Position numbers and translations under genes: made by a program. Positions 22,655-30,982 of a DNA stretch of 32,162 nt are shown piece by piece. Under the pieces are notes generated by a model. It made no database searches, was not told where the DNA came from, and was given only the letters and a program-made list of their open reading frames with translations. Position 1 is the stretch's first letter. The number at the start of each line of letters is the position of its first letter. The stretch is from NCBI GenBank assembly GCA_913776795.1, contig CAJYRH010000079.1, positions 1 to 32,162 on the forward strand, given 5' to 3'. This stretch comes from an uncultured Pseudorhodoferax sp. Its GTDB lineage: Bacteria; Pseudomonadota; Gammaproteobacteria; Burkholderiales; Burkholderiaceae.

Positions 22655-25606
22655 TCATTGGCAGGCTTCGCAGGTGGGGTCGTCCACACCGCAGAACTTC
22701 ACATCGGTCGCGGCCGAGGCGGCCAGCGGCGCGTTCATCTGCGCGTCCATCTGGGCGCGCGCCTTGGCGGCTGCGGCATCGAGTGCGCTCATCGCCGGCG
22801 CGGCATTGCCGCCCGAAGAGACCGCGTTGAGACGGCCCGGTGCCACGGTCGATTTCTCGGCGTGCGTGGCGCTGCGCGTGCGCAGGTAGTAGGTGGTCTT
22901 CAAGCCGCGCGTCCAGGCCAGCTTGTAGGTGTCGTCCAGCTTCTTGCCCGAGGCGCCGGCCATGTAGATGTTCAGCGACTGGGCCTGGTCGATCCACTTC
23001 TGGCGGCGTGCCGCGGCCTCGACCAGCCATTGCGGCGCGACCTCGAAGGCCGTGGCGTACAAGGCCTTGATGTCCTGCGGCACACGGTCGATGGGTTCGA
23101 GCGAACCGTCGAAGTGCTTGAGGTCCATGACCATCACATCGTCCCACAGGTGCAGGCGCTTGAGGTCGGCCACCAGGTAGTGGTTGATGACCGTGAACTC
23201 GCCCGACAGGTTGGACTTCACCGACAGGTTGCCGAAGCAAGGTTCGATGGAGGCGTCGACGCCGATGATGTTGGAGATCGTCGCAGTGGGTGCGATGGCC
23301 ACGCAGTTGGAGTTGCGCATGCCGTCCTGCCGGATCTTGGCGCGCAGCGCATCCCAGTCCAGCGTGGACGAGCGGTCCACTTCCACATAGCCGCCGCGCG
23401 CCTGCTCGAGCAGGTTCAGCGAGTCCATCGGCAGGATGCCCTTGTCCCACAGCGAGCCCTTGAAGCTGGAGTAACGGCCGCGTTCGGCTGCCAGCTCGGT
23501 GGAAGCCCAGTAGGCGTAGTAGCAGACCGCTTCCATGGAGTTGTCGGCGAACTGCACGGCTGCATCGCTGGCATAGGGAATGCGCAGCTCGTACAGCGCG
23601 TCCTGGAAGCCCATCACGCCCAGGCCCACGGGGCGGTGGCGCAGGTTGGAGTCGCGCGCCTTCTTCACGGCGTAGTAGTTGATGTCGATCACGTTGTCGA
23701 GCATCCGCATCGCGGTCGAGATCGTCTTCTTGAGCTTCTCGTGGTCGATGGACTTGCCGTTCTCGCTGTTCTTCAGATGCTGCAGCAGGTTCACCGAACC
23801 CAGGTTGCAGACGGCGGTCTCGGTGTCGCTGGTGTTCAGCGTGATCTCGGTGCACAGGTTGGACGAGTGCACCACGCCCACGTGCTGCTGCGGCGAGCGC
23901 ACGTTGCAGGCGTCCTTGAACGTGATCCAGGGGTGGCCGGTCTCGAACAGCATCGACAGCATCTTGCGCCACAGGTCGGTGGCGGGGACGGTCTTGCTGG
24001 GCTTGATGTCGCCGCGCGCGGCCCGTTCTTCGTAGGCCACGTAGGCCTTCTCGAAGTCGGCGCCGAAGAGATCATGCAGGTCGGGCACGGAGGAGGGCGA
24101 GAACAGCGTCCAGTTGCCCTTCTCCATCACGCGGCGCATGAACAGGTCCGGAATCCAGTTGGCCGTGTTCATGTCGTGCGTCCGGCGCCTGTCGTCGCCG
24201 GTGTTCTTGCGCAGCTCGAGGAACTCCTCGATGTCCAGGTGCCAGCTCTCCAGGTAGGTGCAGACCGCGCCCTTGCGCTTGCCGCCCTGGTTCACGGCCA
24301 CGGCCGTGTCGTTGACCACCTTGAGGAAGGGCACCACGCCCTGCGATTCGCCGTTCGTGCCCTTGATGTGGCTGCCCAGTGCGCGCACGCGGGTCCAGTC
24401 GTTGCCCAGGCCGCCTGCGAACTTGGACAGCAGCGCGTTCTCCTTGATCGACTCGTAGATGCCGTCCAGGTCGTCGGGCACGGTGGTCAGGTAGCAGGAC
24501 GACAGCTGCGAGCGCAGCGTGCCGCTGTTGAACAGCGTGGGCGTGGACGACATGAAGTCGAACGAGGACAGCACCTCGTAGAACTCGATGGCACGGGCTT
24601 CACGGTCGATCTCGTTCAGCGCCAGGCCCATGGCCACGCGCATGAAGAAGGCCTGCGGCAGCTCGATGCGGGTCTTGCGCACGTGCAGGAAGTAGCGGTC
24701 GTACAGGGTCTGCAGGCCCAGGTAGTCGAACTTCTGGTCGCGCTCTGCCTTCAGGGCCGCGCCCAGGCGGGCCAGGTCGTACTGCAGCAGCTTCTCGTCC
24801 AGCAGCTCGTTCTCCACGCCCTTCTTGATGTAGTGCGGGAAGTAGTCGGCATAGCGCGTGGCCATCTGGGCCTGGGGCACTTCCTCGCCCAGTACTTCCT
24901 TGACGATGGTGTGCAGCAGCAACCGGGCCGTGGCGTAGGTGTAGTCCGGGTCCTTCTCGATCAGCGTGCGGGCGGCCAGGATGGCGGCCTTGTAGACCTC
25001 TTCGATCGGTACGCCGTCGTACAGGTTGCGCATGGTCTCGGCCACGATGGGGTCGGGCTTGACGTCTGCGCCCAGGCCGGCGCAGGCGTCGGCGATCAGC
25101 CGCTGCAGCTGGCCCAGGTCGAGCGCGACGCGCTCCCCGCCGTCCAGCACGTGCAGGGTGGGCGCTGCAGCGGGATGCTCCTGCTCGCCCTGGCGGTGGC
25201 GCTCCTGCGACCGGCGCTCGCGGTACAGCACGTAGGCCCGCGCGATCTCGTGGTGGCCACCGCGCATGAGGCCCAGCTCGACCTGGTCCTGCACGTCCTC
25301 GATGTGGAAGGTGCCGCCGCCCGGGCGCGAGCGCATCAGCGCGCGCGTGACGGCCTGCGTGAGGTTGTCCACCACCTCGCGCACGCTGGCCGAAGCCGCG
25401 CCCTGGGTGCCATGCACCGCGAGGAAGGCCTTCATCATGGCCACGGCGATCTTGTTCGGCTCGAAGGGCACCACAGCGCCGTTGCGGCGAATGATCTGGT
25501 AGTGCGCCAGCAGGTTCGGCGCAGTGCCCTCTGCCACGGCGCCGCGCGGGACGGAGGCGGAGGAGGACAGTTGCGAGGCGGATGAGAGGTGAGCTGCAGT
25601 TTGCAT
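22655..25606 (-). CDS. nrdA: Class Ia ribonucleotide reductase, alpha (catalytic) subunit
   Basis: A 983-residue R1 subunit that converts ribonucleoside diphosphates to deoxyribonucleotides. It begins with an ATP-cone regulatory domain (about 35-130; YQIIRRNGAVVPFEPNKIA). The catalytic barrel shows SQLSSCYLTT (first redox Cys), NLCTEITLNTSDTETAVCNLGS (Asn, radical Cys, Glu, second redox Cys) and the radical-relay tyrosine pair TTYYLRTRSAT. The C terminus ends DPTCEACQ, the mobile CxxC that is reduced by thioredoxin or glutaredoxin. It is longer than E. coli NrdA (761) through N- and C-terminal extensions and a linker of about 30 residues after the cone. ATG 25606 has AAGGAAG upstream. Two NrdR-like boxes flank its -10 element. 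Confidence 0.96.
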   Translation of the reverse strand: MQTAAHLSSASQLSSSASVPRGAVAEGTAPNLLAHYQIIRRNGAVVPFEPNKIAVAMMKAFLAVHGTQGAASASVREVVDNLTQAVTRALMRSRPGGGTFHIEDVQDQVELGLMRGGHHEIARAYVLYRERRSQERHRQGEQEHPAAAPTLHVLDGGERVALDLGQLQRLIADACAGLGADVKPDPIVAETMRNLYDGVPIEEVYKAAILAARTLIEKDPDYTYATARLLLHTIVKEVLGEEVPQAQMATRYADYFPHYIKKGVENELLDEKLLQYDLARLGAALKAERDQKFDYLGLQTLYDRYFLHVRKTRIELPQAFFMRVAMGLALNEIDREARAIEFYEVLSSFDFMSSTPTLFNSGTLRSQLSSCYLTTVPDDLDGIYESIKENALLSKFAGGLGNDWTRVRALGSHIKGTNGESQGVVPFLKVVNDTAVAVNQGGKRKGAVCTYLESWHLDIEEFLELRKNTGDDRRRTHDMNTANWIPDLFMRRVMEKGNWTLFSPSSVPDLHDLFGADFEKAYVAYEERAARGDIKPSKTVPATDLWRKMLSMLFETGHPWITFKDACNVRSPQQHVGVVHSSNLCTEITLNTSDTETAVCNLGSVNLLQHLKNSENGKSIDHEKLKKTISTAMRMLDNVIDINYYAVKKARDSNLRHRPVGLGVMGFQDALYELRIPYASDAAVQFADNSMEAVCYYAYWASTELAAERGRYSSFKGSLWDKGILPMDSLNLLEQARGGYVEVDRSSTLDWDALRAKIRQDGMRNSNCVAIAPTATISNIIGVDASIEPCFGNLSVKSNLSGEFTVINHYLVADLKRLHLWDDVMVMDLKHFDGSLEPIDRVPQDIKALYATAFEVAPQWLVEAAARRQKWIDQAQSLNIYMAGASGKKLDDTYKLAWTRGLKTTYYLRTRSATHAEKSTVAPGRLNAVSSGGNAAPAMSALDAAAAKARAQMDAQMNAPLAASAATDVKFCGVDDPTCEACQ

Positions 25607-25697
25607 GGCTTCCTTGTTGTGCTGAACGAGGGAGAAATCTGGCGGTGTGCCGTCACCGCGGACGGGCATCGGAAGGCCACAGATGTCGATCTGGTGG

Positions 25698-25713
25698 CCC
25701 CCATATCTAGGGT
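25698..25713. promoter_or_regulatory. Candidate NrdR box 1 upstream of nrdA
   Basis: The 16-base window centred on CCATATCTAG matches the NrdR consensus core CwATATATwG at 8 of 10 positions. It lies 31 bp from the second box, the spacing known for tandem NrdR boxes, just downstream of the likely -10. Confidence 0.6.
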
Positions 25714-25721
25714 CCGGCGGC

Positions 25722-25727
25722 ATTCTA
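25722..25727 (-). promoter_or_regulatory. Candidate -10 element of nrdA
   Basis: TAGAAT on the minus strand lies exactly between the two NrdR-like boxes. ACGACA, 16 bases upstream, is a weak -35. The 5' untranslated region would be about 110 bases. Confidence 0.5.
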
Positions 25728-25728
25728 G

Positions 25729-25744
25729 CCACTACAGGTAGCGT
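25729..25744. promoter_or_regulatory. Candidate NrdR box 2 upstream of nrdA
   Basis: The window centred on CTACAGGTAG matches the NrdR core at 7 of 10 positions and is itself partly palindromic. It overlaps the -10/-35 spacer of the proposed nrdA promoter. Weaker than box 1, but correctly spaced (31 bp). Confidence 0.5.
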
Positions 25745-25896
25745 GTCGTGCAGCTTTTTGTGAGCGGCTTTTGGCAGCCTGCCGCAGCGCCAGCAGCGGT
25801 GCGCCATGGCTGCCCGAACGCGAGGTTTCATGCGGGATGGCGACCCATTCCGTCCCGCAGGCAGCATGCCTGCTGGCGTTGGGCTGCAGACAGTTT
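25745..25896. other. Non-coding remainder between ampD and the nrdA promoter
   Basis: I see no gene here. It contains a perfect 7-base inverted repeat, GCAGGCA (25857-25863)/TGCCTGC (25867-25873), 24 bases beyond the ampD stop on the minus strand, and a weaker GCGGGA/TCCCGC pair just before it. No T-run follows, so termination of the pilS-pilR-ampD transcript here is unproven. Confidence 0.4.
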
Positions 25897-26526
25897 CTAG
25901 ATGGGGGCGCGGCTGCGCACCGCAAGAGGGAACCAGTCGGCCGGCCAGCCGGTCGCCCGCCGTAGCGCGGTCCAGTCGAAGCCCGGTCCCGGATCGCGCT
26001 TGCGGCCCGGTGCCACATGCTCGTGGCCAGCCACATGGGCGATCGGGTAGCGCTGGGCCAGTGCATGGCACAGGCTGGTCAGGGTGTCGTACTGGGCGGG
26101 CTCGAAGCGTTCGCCTTCCAGTCCTTCCAGCTCGATGCCGATGGAGTCGTCGTTGCACTCGTCGCGGCCACGCCAGTGCGAGCGGCCGGCATGCCAGGCA
26201 CGCGCGTCGGTGTCGACGAACTGCCAGAGTTCGCCACTGCGGCGGATGAAGAAGTGCGCCGAGACCTGCAGGCCGCGGATCTGAGCGAAGTAGGGGTGGG
26301 CGTCCCAGTCGAGCCGGTTGTCGAACAGCGCCAGCACCGCGTCGCCACCGTAGTGGCCCGGTGGCAGGCTGATGGAATGCAGCACGACGAGGTCGATCTG
26401 CGCGCCAGCAGGACGCGGCCCGAAGTTGGGCGAGGGTTGGTGCCGCGCGAAGCGGTACCAGCCGCCCTGCCACAAGGCTGGTGTCGCCTCTTCCGGCCCG
26501 GGCGGCTCGAGACGCTCACTCGTCAT
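25897..26526 (-). CDS. ampD: 1,6-anhydro-N-acetylmuramyl-L-alanine amidase AmpD
   Basis: A 209-residue zinc amidase that removes the peptide from anhydro-muropeptides in the cytoplasm during murein recycling; its loss derepresses ampC in bacteria with AmpR. Zinc ligands are H50 (VVLHSIS), H168 (AGHEH) and D178 (GRKRDPGPGFDW), and K176 matches the catalytic lysine. WHAG and GIELEG are family motifs. There is no signal peptide. ATG 26526 overlaps the end of pilR by 11 bases, so it is probably translated from the same mRNA. Confidence 0.95.
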   Translation of the reverse strand: MTSERLEPPGPEEATPALWQGGWYRFARHQPSPNFGPRPAGAQIDLVVLHSISLPPGHYGGDAVLALFDNRLDWDAHPYFAQIRGLQVSAHFFIRRSGELWQFVDTDARAWHAGRSHWRGRDECNDDSIGIELEGLEGERFEPAQYDTLTSLCHALAQRYPIAHVAGHEHVAPGRKRDPGPGFDWTALRRATGWPADWFPLAVRSRAPI

Positions 26527-27952
26527 GGGGTTCGTTGTCCTGCGGCGTTGCGATGTTCAGCCGCGCGATGCGGTAGCGGATCTGGCGCAGCGACAGCCCC
26601 AGCCGCGCGGCTGCGGCCGTACGGTTGAAGCCCGTCTCATGCAGCACGCGCACGAGGATGGCCCGCTCTTGCCGGTCCAGGTAGGCCTGGAGGTCGCTGG
26701 GTGTGGCCTCTTCATCGGCCGGCAGCGGGGCCAGTGCGGGGCTCGCGCTGTCGGAGAAGTCGGCGCTGAGTTCCTCGCCCTCGCTCATGGCGACGGCGCG
26801 GTGCAGCAGGTTCTCGAGTTCGCGCACGTTGCCGGCCAGCGGATGCTGTTGCAGTTCCGCCAGCAGCGCGCTGGAAGGCGGCGGCACCGGCATGCCCGAT
26901 TCGTGGGCGATGCGGGCGAGCAGGGCGGCGCACAGCGCCGGCAGGTCGTTGCGCCGTTCGCGCAGTGGCGGCACCACGATCTCGATCACGTTGAGCCGGT
27001 AGTACAGGTCCTGTCGGAAGCGGCCCGCCTTGACCTCGGCAGCCAGGTCCTTGTGGGTGGCGCTGACCACGCGCACGTCTACACCGTCCTCCTGCGTGGA
27101 GCCGAGAGGGCGCACGCTGCGCTCCTGGATCGCGCGCAGCAGCTTGGACTGCATGGCCAGCGGCAGGTCGCCGATCTCGTCCAGGAACAGCGTGCCGCCG
27201 CGTGCGGCCTGGAAGTAGCCCAGCCGGTCCGCCATCGCGCCGGTATAGGAGCCCTTCTTGGCGCCAAAGAACTCGGCTTCCAGCAGGTTTTCCGGAATGG
27301 CGCCGCAGTTCACCGCCACCAGCGGCGCGGCCGCGCGGTGGCTGGCGGCGTGCAGCGCCTGGGCCACGAGCTCCTTGCCGGTGCCCGATTCGCCGCGCAC
27401 CAGCACCGGCGCCATGCTGCGTGCCACCTTGAGGATGCGCTGCTTGACCTGGCGCATGGGTTCGGACTCGCCGACGAGCCGCTCGAGCGCCGGCGCCGCA
27501 TGGCCCGCGCTGTCGGCCTGGCTGCTGCGCGCCACCGGGCGCGGCGCCGGCACCTCCTGCTCCTGCAGGGCCGAGGCCACGACGGCGCGGAACTGCTTGA
27601 GGTCCACCGGCTTGGTCAGGTAGTCGAAGGCGCCGGCCTTCAAGGCCTCGACCGCGTTCTCGGCCGAACCATAGGCGGTGATCACGATGCAGCGCTCGCC
27701 GCGTTGCTGCGCGCGCAGCCCCTGCAGCAGCGTCAGGCCCAGGCCGTCGGGCAGCCGCATGTCGGTGATCACGGCGCGAAAGTGCCGCGCGTGCAGTGCC
27801 GCCTGGGCTTCTGCCAATGTGCCAGCCGTTTCCACACGGTGGCCCTCGCGCAGCAGCGTCAGCTCGTACAGCGTGCGCAGGTCGGGCTCGTCGTCCACCA
27901 CCAGGATGCTGGCGGCCGTGGAGGCGGTGTGGGTGGGCTGGTGCGGCGGCAT
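26516..27952 (-). CDS. pilR: Sigma-54-dependent response regulator PilR
   Basis: A 478-residue NtrC-family activator. The receiver domain (about 15-130) has the acidic pair D20-D21, phosphoacceptor D64 and K114. The AAA+ domain carries Walker A GESGTGKE (187-194), the sigma-54 contact loop as GSYTGA (234-239; consensus GAFTGA) and Walker [10 protein letters not shown] Fis-type helix-turn-helix sits at the C terminus ([17 protein letters not shown]). PilR with PilS activates type IV pilin (pilA) transcription; pilA is not in this window. ATG 27952 is preferred; an in-frame GTG at 27982 would add ten residues. It is separated from pilS by 191 bases. Confidence 0.93.
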   Translation of the reverse strand: MPPHQPTHTASTAASILVVDDEPDLRTLYELTLLREGHRVETAGTLAEAQAALHARHFRAVITDMRLPDGLGLTLLQGLRAQQRGERCIVITAYGSAENAVEALKAGAFDYLTKPVDLKQFRAVVASALQEQEVPAPRPVARSSQADSAGHAAPALERLVGESEPMRQVKQRILKVARSMAPVLVRGESGTGKELVAQALHAASHRAAAPLVAVNCGAIPENLLEAEFFGAKKGSYTGAMADRLGYFQAARGGTLFLDEIGDLPLAMQSKLLRAIQERSVRPLGSTQEDGVDVRVVSATHKDLAAEVKAGRFRQDLYYRLNVIEIVVPPLRERRNDLPALCAALLARIAHESGMPVPPPSSALLAELQQHPLAGNVRELENLLHRAVAMSEGEELSADFSDSASPALAPLPADEEATPSDLQAYLDRQERAILVRVLHETGFNRTAAAARLGLSLRQIRYRIARLNIATPQDNEPHDE

Positions 27953-28143
27953 GTCAGTTGTCCATCGCTCTGGCGCCCCCACCGCAGAGCATGGAAGCGC
28001 CGCGCAAGCGAGGGCTCACAGGGCCGCGGAGCGCGCCATGCCCGTGCATCCGCAAAACGGGCTCTGCCTGGCCGATGGGCGCGCCCCTCGAGGGGGATGG
28101 AGTGGCTGCACGAAGGGAGCCAGCCAAACGGTGTGAGTTCATT
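27953..28143. other. 191-base spacer between pilS and pilR
   Basis: I see no convincing gene. It contains the 12-base palindrome CCCCTCGAGGGG (28084-28095) in a G/C-rich context resembling repeated intergenic elements of Comamonadaceae genomes. A three-codon open frame (ATGGACAACTGA on the minus strand) ends just before the pilR start. Confidence 0.4.
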
Positions 28144-29850
28144 TCAGAGCGCTGGCGTGGCGCGGTCTGCAGGTTTGGGGGGGCGGAACTGCACGGAGAA
28201 CTCGTTGCCCTGCACCGGGACACCTTGCAGCTCCCGCGCCGTGCGCTGGTAGCCGATGCTGGCGCGGTGGCGCTCGCAGAGTTCGCGGCAAATGTACAGC
28301 CCCAACCCGCTGGAACGGCTCTCCGAGGAGAAGAAAGGCTCGAACAGGTGATGCTCGACGGATTCTTCCAGCGGCGCGCCGTCGCTCCAGACCTGCAGGC
28401 TGGACTGGCGCTCGGCCGACAGCCGCGTCGTGACCTGGATCGCGGCCGTCCGCTCGCTGGCGTAGCGCAACGCGTTGTCCAGCAGGTTGACCAGCACGCG
28501 GCGCAGGTGCTCGCTGTCGAAGTCCACCGGCCGGCCTTCGGTGGCCAGGTCCAGCTGCACACGGCGGCGCTGGGGCGCGCGCTGGACCCAGTCGGCGCAG
28601 ATGTCCTGCACGCTGGCGTCCAGCAACAGGCTGGGCGGCGCGGTGCGTCCGGCCTCGGGCACGCGGGCCACGTCCAGCACCTCGTCCACGATCTTGGACA
28701 GGCGCTGTGCGTTGTGCTGGATCATCCGGGTGAGTTGGCGCTGGCCGGGTGCCTGCAGCTCCTCGTCGAGCAATGCATTGGCCTGGGCGATCGCGGCCAG
28801 CGGGTTGCGGATCTCATGGGCCACGGCAGCCGACATGCGGCCCATGGCGGCCATCTTCTCGGTACGCGTGCGGGCCTCCGCCTCGCGCAGGTCGTGCAGG
28901 AACATCACGCACAGCCGCTCATGTGCGCGGCCCGGCGCCTCGGTCATGCGGGTGCGCACGCGCAATCGCCGCGCGCCGCGGCTGGCGCTGCGCAGCGTGA
29001 TGTCGGCCGCCTGCGGGGCGGCATGGTCGAAGGTGGCGCGTGCCAGATCCAGCAGCGGCGCCCAGCTGGGCTGCGCGTCCAGCACCGGCGGCGGGCCGGC
29101 CGTGTCCAGCCCCAGCAGAGCCCGCGCCGCCGGGTTGGCGGTGCGCGTGTGGGCGTGCACGTCGACCACCAGCACGCCGTCGGTCAGCGTCTCCATCACG
29201 AGCTGGTTCACCTGGGCCTGCAACCGGGCCGCATGCAGGCCGGCCAGCGCGAGCTGTTCCTCGCGCATGAGGCGGGCCGCCAGCTGGTTGGCGAGAAAGG
29301 CGACGAGCAGGTAGCCCAGGCCGGCCAGTGCGGCCTGCAGATAGCGGCCCGTGCTGTCGGACAGGCCGTGCCCGGACGCCCACCAGGTTTCCAACAGCAG
29401 CAGCGCCGTGATGGCCAGGGCCATGCCGATGGCCATGGGACGCGTTCCCAGCACTGCCGTCAGCAGCACCGGGACCCCCAGCAGCGGCGTATAGCTGATC
29501 GTGCCGGACTGGAACAACTGCAGCAGCGCGATGACGAGCACGTCCATGCCGACGGTCAGCAGCCAGGTCGGGTCGAGTGCGTGCCGCGGCAGCCGCGGCC
29601 GCGCCAGCAGGCGCATCGCCAGCGCGCTGGCCAGGTACAGCGCGCACACGGCCAGCACCCAGAACGGCACGGTGTCCGTCAGCGCGTACTGCGTCACCTG
29701 CAGCAACAGCAAGGCCAGCGCGATGGTGGCGCGCGCGGTCATGAAGCCGTACCAGGCGCGCGTCATGGCCAGGTCGGCGGCTGGCGCGAGCACGGCAGCC
29801 TCGCGCGGGTCGAAATCCGACGGGGGCCAGGCGTCGTCGAGGGCCGTCAC
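28144..29850 (-). CDS. pilS: Sensor histidine kinase PilS
   Basis: A 568-residue membrane kinase. About six membrane segments fill residues 40-215, as in PilS. A PAS-like segment follows (about 235-330), then the HisKA box AAVAHEIRNPLAA with H345, and the HATPase domain with LLDNALRYA (N box) and SGLGLYICREL (G box). It should phosphorylate PilR. The GTG at 29850 is chosen because GGAAGG lies 7 bases before it and it falls 14 bases after the upstream stop; another GTG overlaps that stop and an ATG lies further in (about residue 30), so the exact start is uncertain. Confidence 0.9.
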   Translation of the reverse strand: MTALDDAWPPSDFDPREAAVLAPAADLAMTRAWYGFMTARATIALALLLLQVTQYALTDTVPFWVLAVCALYLASALAMRLLARPRLPRHALDPTWLLTVGMDVLVIALLQLFQSGTISYTPLLGVPVLLTAVLGTRPMAIGMALAITALLLLETWWASGHGLSDSTGRYLQAALAGLGYLLVAFLANQLAARLMREEQLALAGLHAARLQAQVNQLVMETLTDGVLVVDVHAHTRTANPAARALLGLDTAGPPPVLDAQPSWAPLLDLARATFDHAAPQAADITLRSASRGARRLRVRTRMTEAPGRAHERLCVMFLHDLREAEARTRTEKMAAMGRMSAAVAHEIRNPLAAIAQANALLDEELQAPGQRQLTRMIQHNAQRLSKIVDEVLDVARVPEAGRTAPPSLLLDASVQDICADWVQRAPQRRRVQLDLATEGRPVDFDSEHLRRVLVNLLDNALRYASERTAAIQVTTRLSAERQSSLQVWSDGAPLEESVEHHLFEPFFSSESRSSGLGLYICRELCERHRASIGYQRTARELQGVPVQGNEFSVQFRPPKPADRATPAL

Positions 29851-29864
29851 GCCATCGCCTTCCA

Positions 29865-30086
29865 CTAGCCCTCGATCTGTCGCCGGTGCTCTTTGCTGCA
29901 GTACACACCGCGCGGACTGCGCTCGGCGTCGGCGAGCGGCAGGTGCAGCCCGCAGGCTGCGCAACGCGCCATCTCGCTCGGCCGGTCCGCACGGCTGCGC
30001 GGCTTGGCCGGCGGCGGGGGCGGCCGGCGCGAGCGCCACAGCCAGATGCCGAAGGCGACCACCAGCAGCACGATGAGAAACTTCAA
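29865..30086 (-). CDS. PP0621-family small membrane protein (zinc-ribbon-like)
   Basis: A 73-residue protein with an N-terminal membrane segment (1-17, KFLIVLLVVAFGIWLW), a basic proline-rich linker and a C-terminal cysteine/histidine module (C42-x2-C45, H48, C63, H67) like a tiny zinc ribbon; MARCAACGLHLP...GVYCSKEHR is the PP0621 pattern. I choose a TTG start at 30086: it overlaps the stop of the upstream gene as TTGA, is preceded by GGGGGG, and gives the family's usual MKxL beginning. Function unknown. It stands between the CcsA-like gene and pilS, its common place in Burkholderiales. Confidence 0.82.
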   Translation of the reverse strand: MKFLIVLLVVAFGIWLWRSRRPPPPPAKPRSRADRPSEMARCAACGLHLPLADAERSPRGVYCSKEHRRQIEG

Positions 30087-30895
30087 GCTGCCCCCCGGCC
30101 GATCAGCACTTCGAGCACGAACCGCGAGCCCACATAGGCCAGCAGCAACAGCAGGGCGCCGGCGTACAGCACACGCACGGCGGTGCGCCCACGCCAGCCG
30201 AATCGCGCCCGCCCGAGCAGCAACACCGCGAAGGTGAGCCAGGACAGGAGCGAGAACACTGTCTTGTGGTCCCAGCGCCAGGCGCCGGCACCGGCACCGT
30301 AGAGTGATTCGCCAAAGAGCCATCCGGCCGCCAGCGTGGCCGTCAGCAGCACGAAGCCGGCCTGCACGAAGCGGAACGTCAGCCGCTCCAGCGTGAGCAG
30401 CGGCACGCCGCTGAACGAAGGGCCGGCGTCGCGCATGGCGCGCTCGCTACGGCGCATCAGCCAGGCGTGCAGCACGGCCGCGGCGAACAGGCCGTAGCAG
30501 GCGATGCCCAGGGCCCAGTGCAGGGGCAACCACGGCGAGGCGTTCTCGTGCATGGGCGTCCCCGGGAACACCAGGGCCATCAACACCGCGACGGCGCCGA
30601 AGCCGGCCAGCGCCCAGCGCGCGCGCAGCTGCGGGAACACATGGCTCTCGACCGCGTAGACCGTGAGCACCAGCCAGGCCGTGACCGACAGCGCCGGTGC
30701 AAAGCCGAAGCGCGGCGTGGCGGTGAACCACAGGCCCCAGCACAGCAGCAGCGCATGCAGCACCCAGGCCGGCAGCAACGCGTGGCGGCTGTTGTGCTCG
30801 CCCATGCGACCGGCGATGGCCGCCGGGACCGCATAGGCCGCGGCGGCGGCGGCCGACAGCAACACGGTGGCCGTGGAGGCGCTCGCTAAAATCAT
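30083..30895 (-). CDS. CcsA/YpjD-like cytochrome c assembly family membrane protein
   Basis: A 270-residue inner-membrane protein with about eight hydrophobic segments. The conserved loop AWRWDHKTVFSLLSW corresponds to the tryptophan-rich WD motif of the CcsA/CcmC superfamily, and HWALGIACYGLF contains a conserved histidine. The short, modified WWD region places it with YpjD/HemX-like proteins rather than true haem exporters, so a direct role in cytochrome c maturation is uncertain. ATG 30895 is preceded by TAAACT at 6 bases. It is divergent from ffh, a conserved pairing. Confidence 0.86.
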   Translation of the reverse strand: MILASASTATVLLSAAAAAAYAVPAAIAGRMGEHNSRHALLPAWVLHALLLCWGLWFTATPRFGFAPALSVTAWLVLTVYAVESHVFPQLRARWALAGFGAVAVLMALVFPGTPMHENASPWLPLHWALGIACYGLFAAAVLHAWLMRRSERAMRDAGPSFSGVPLLTLERLTFRFVQAGFVLLTATLAAGWLFGESLYGAGAGAWRWDHKTVFSLLSWLTFAVLLLGRARFGWRGRTAVRVLYAGALLLLLAYVGSRFVLEVLIGRGAA

Positions 30896-30901
30896 CCGCT
30901 C

Positions 30902-30907
30902 AGTTTA
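30902..30907 (-). promoter_or_regulatory. Candidate -10 element of the CcsA-like/pilS/pilR run (leaderless)
   Basis: TAAACT on the minus strand, 6 bases before ATG 30895; same spacing as at tldD and mpl. The 87-base gap to ffh must also hold the ffh promoter. Confidence 0.4.
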
Positions 30908-30954
30908 CCGGCAGGCCCAGGGTCCGCTGGCCGCTTCCCCCTTCTCCCAATCGA

Positions 30955-30971
30955 GCTCCTTGCGCAGGAGC
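30955..30971 (+). repeat. Small hairpin just before the ffh ribosome-binding site
   Basis: GCTCCT-TGCGC-AGGAGC is a perfect 6-bp stem with a 5-base loop. It ends directly before AAAGGA (30972-30977), the probable ffh ribosome-binding site. AGGAG in its 3' arm is itself Shine-Dalgarno-like but is sequestered in the stem. Confidence 0.4.
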
Positions 30972-30982
30972 AAAGGACCTCC

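Noticed and set aside
22565..25585. A 1006-codon open frame on the plus strand opposite nrdA
   Set aside because: It is the antisense of a complete, motif-verified nrdA; GC-rich third positions remove stop codons on the other strand. Its His/Gln/Val-rich translation has no domain.
25607..26473. Upstream extension of the nrdA frame to 1272 codons
   Set aside because: It would run through the nrdA promoter and ampD. The ATP-cone N terminus and AAGGAAG support ATG 25606.
27953..27982. GTG start for pilR ten residues upstream
   Set aside because: The added residues APERWTTD are not part of the receiver domain, and no better ribosome-binding site supports it; kept as an alternative only.
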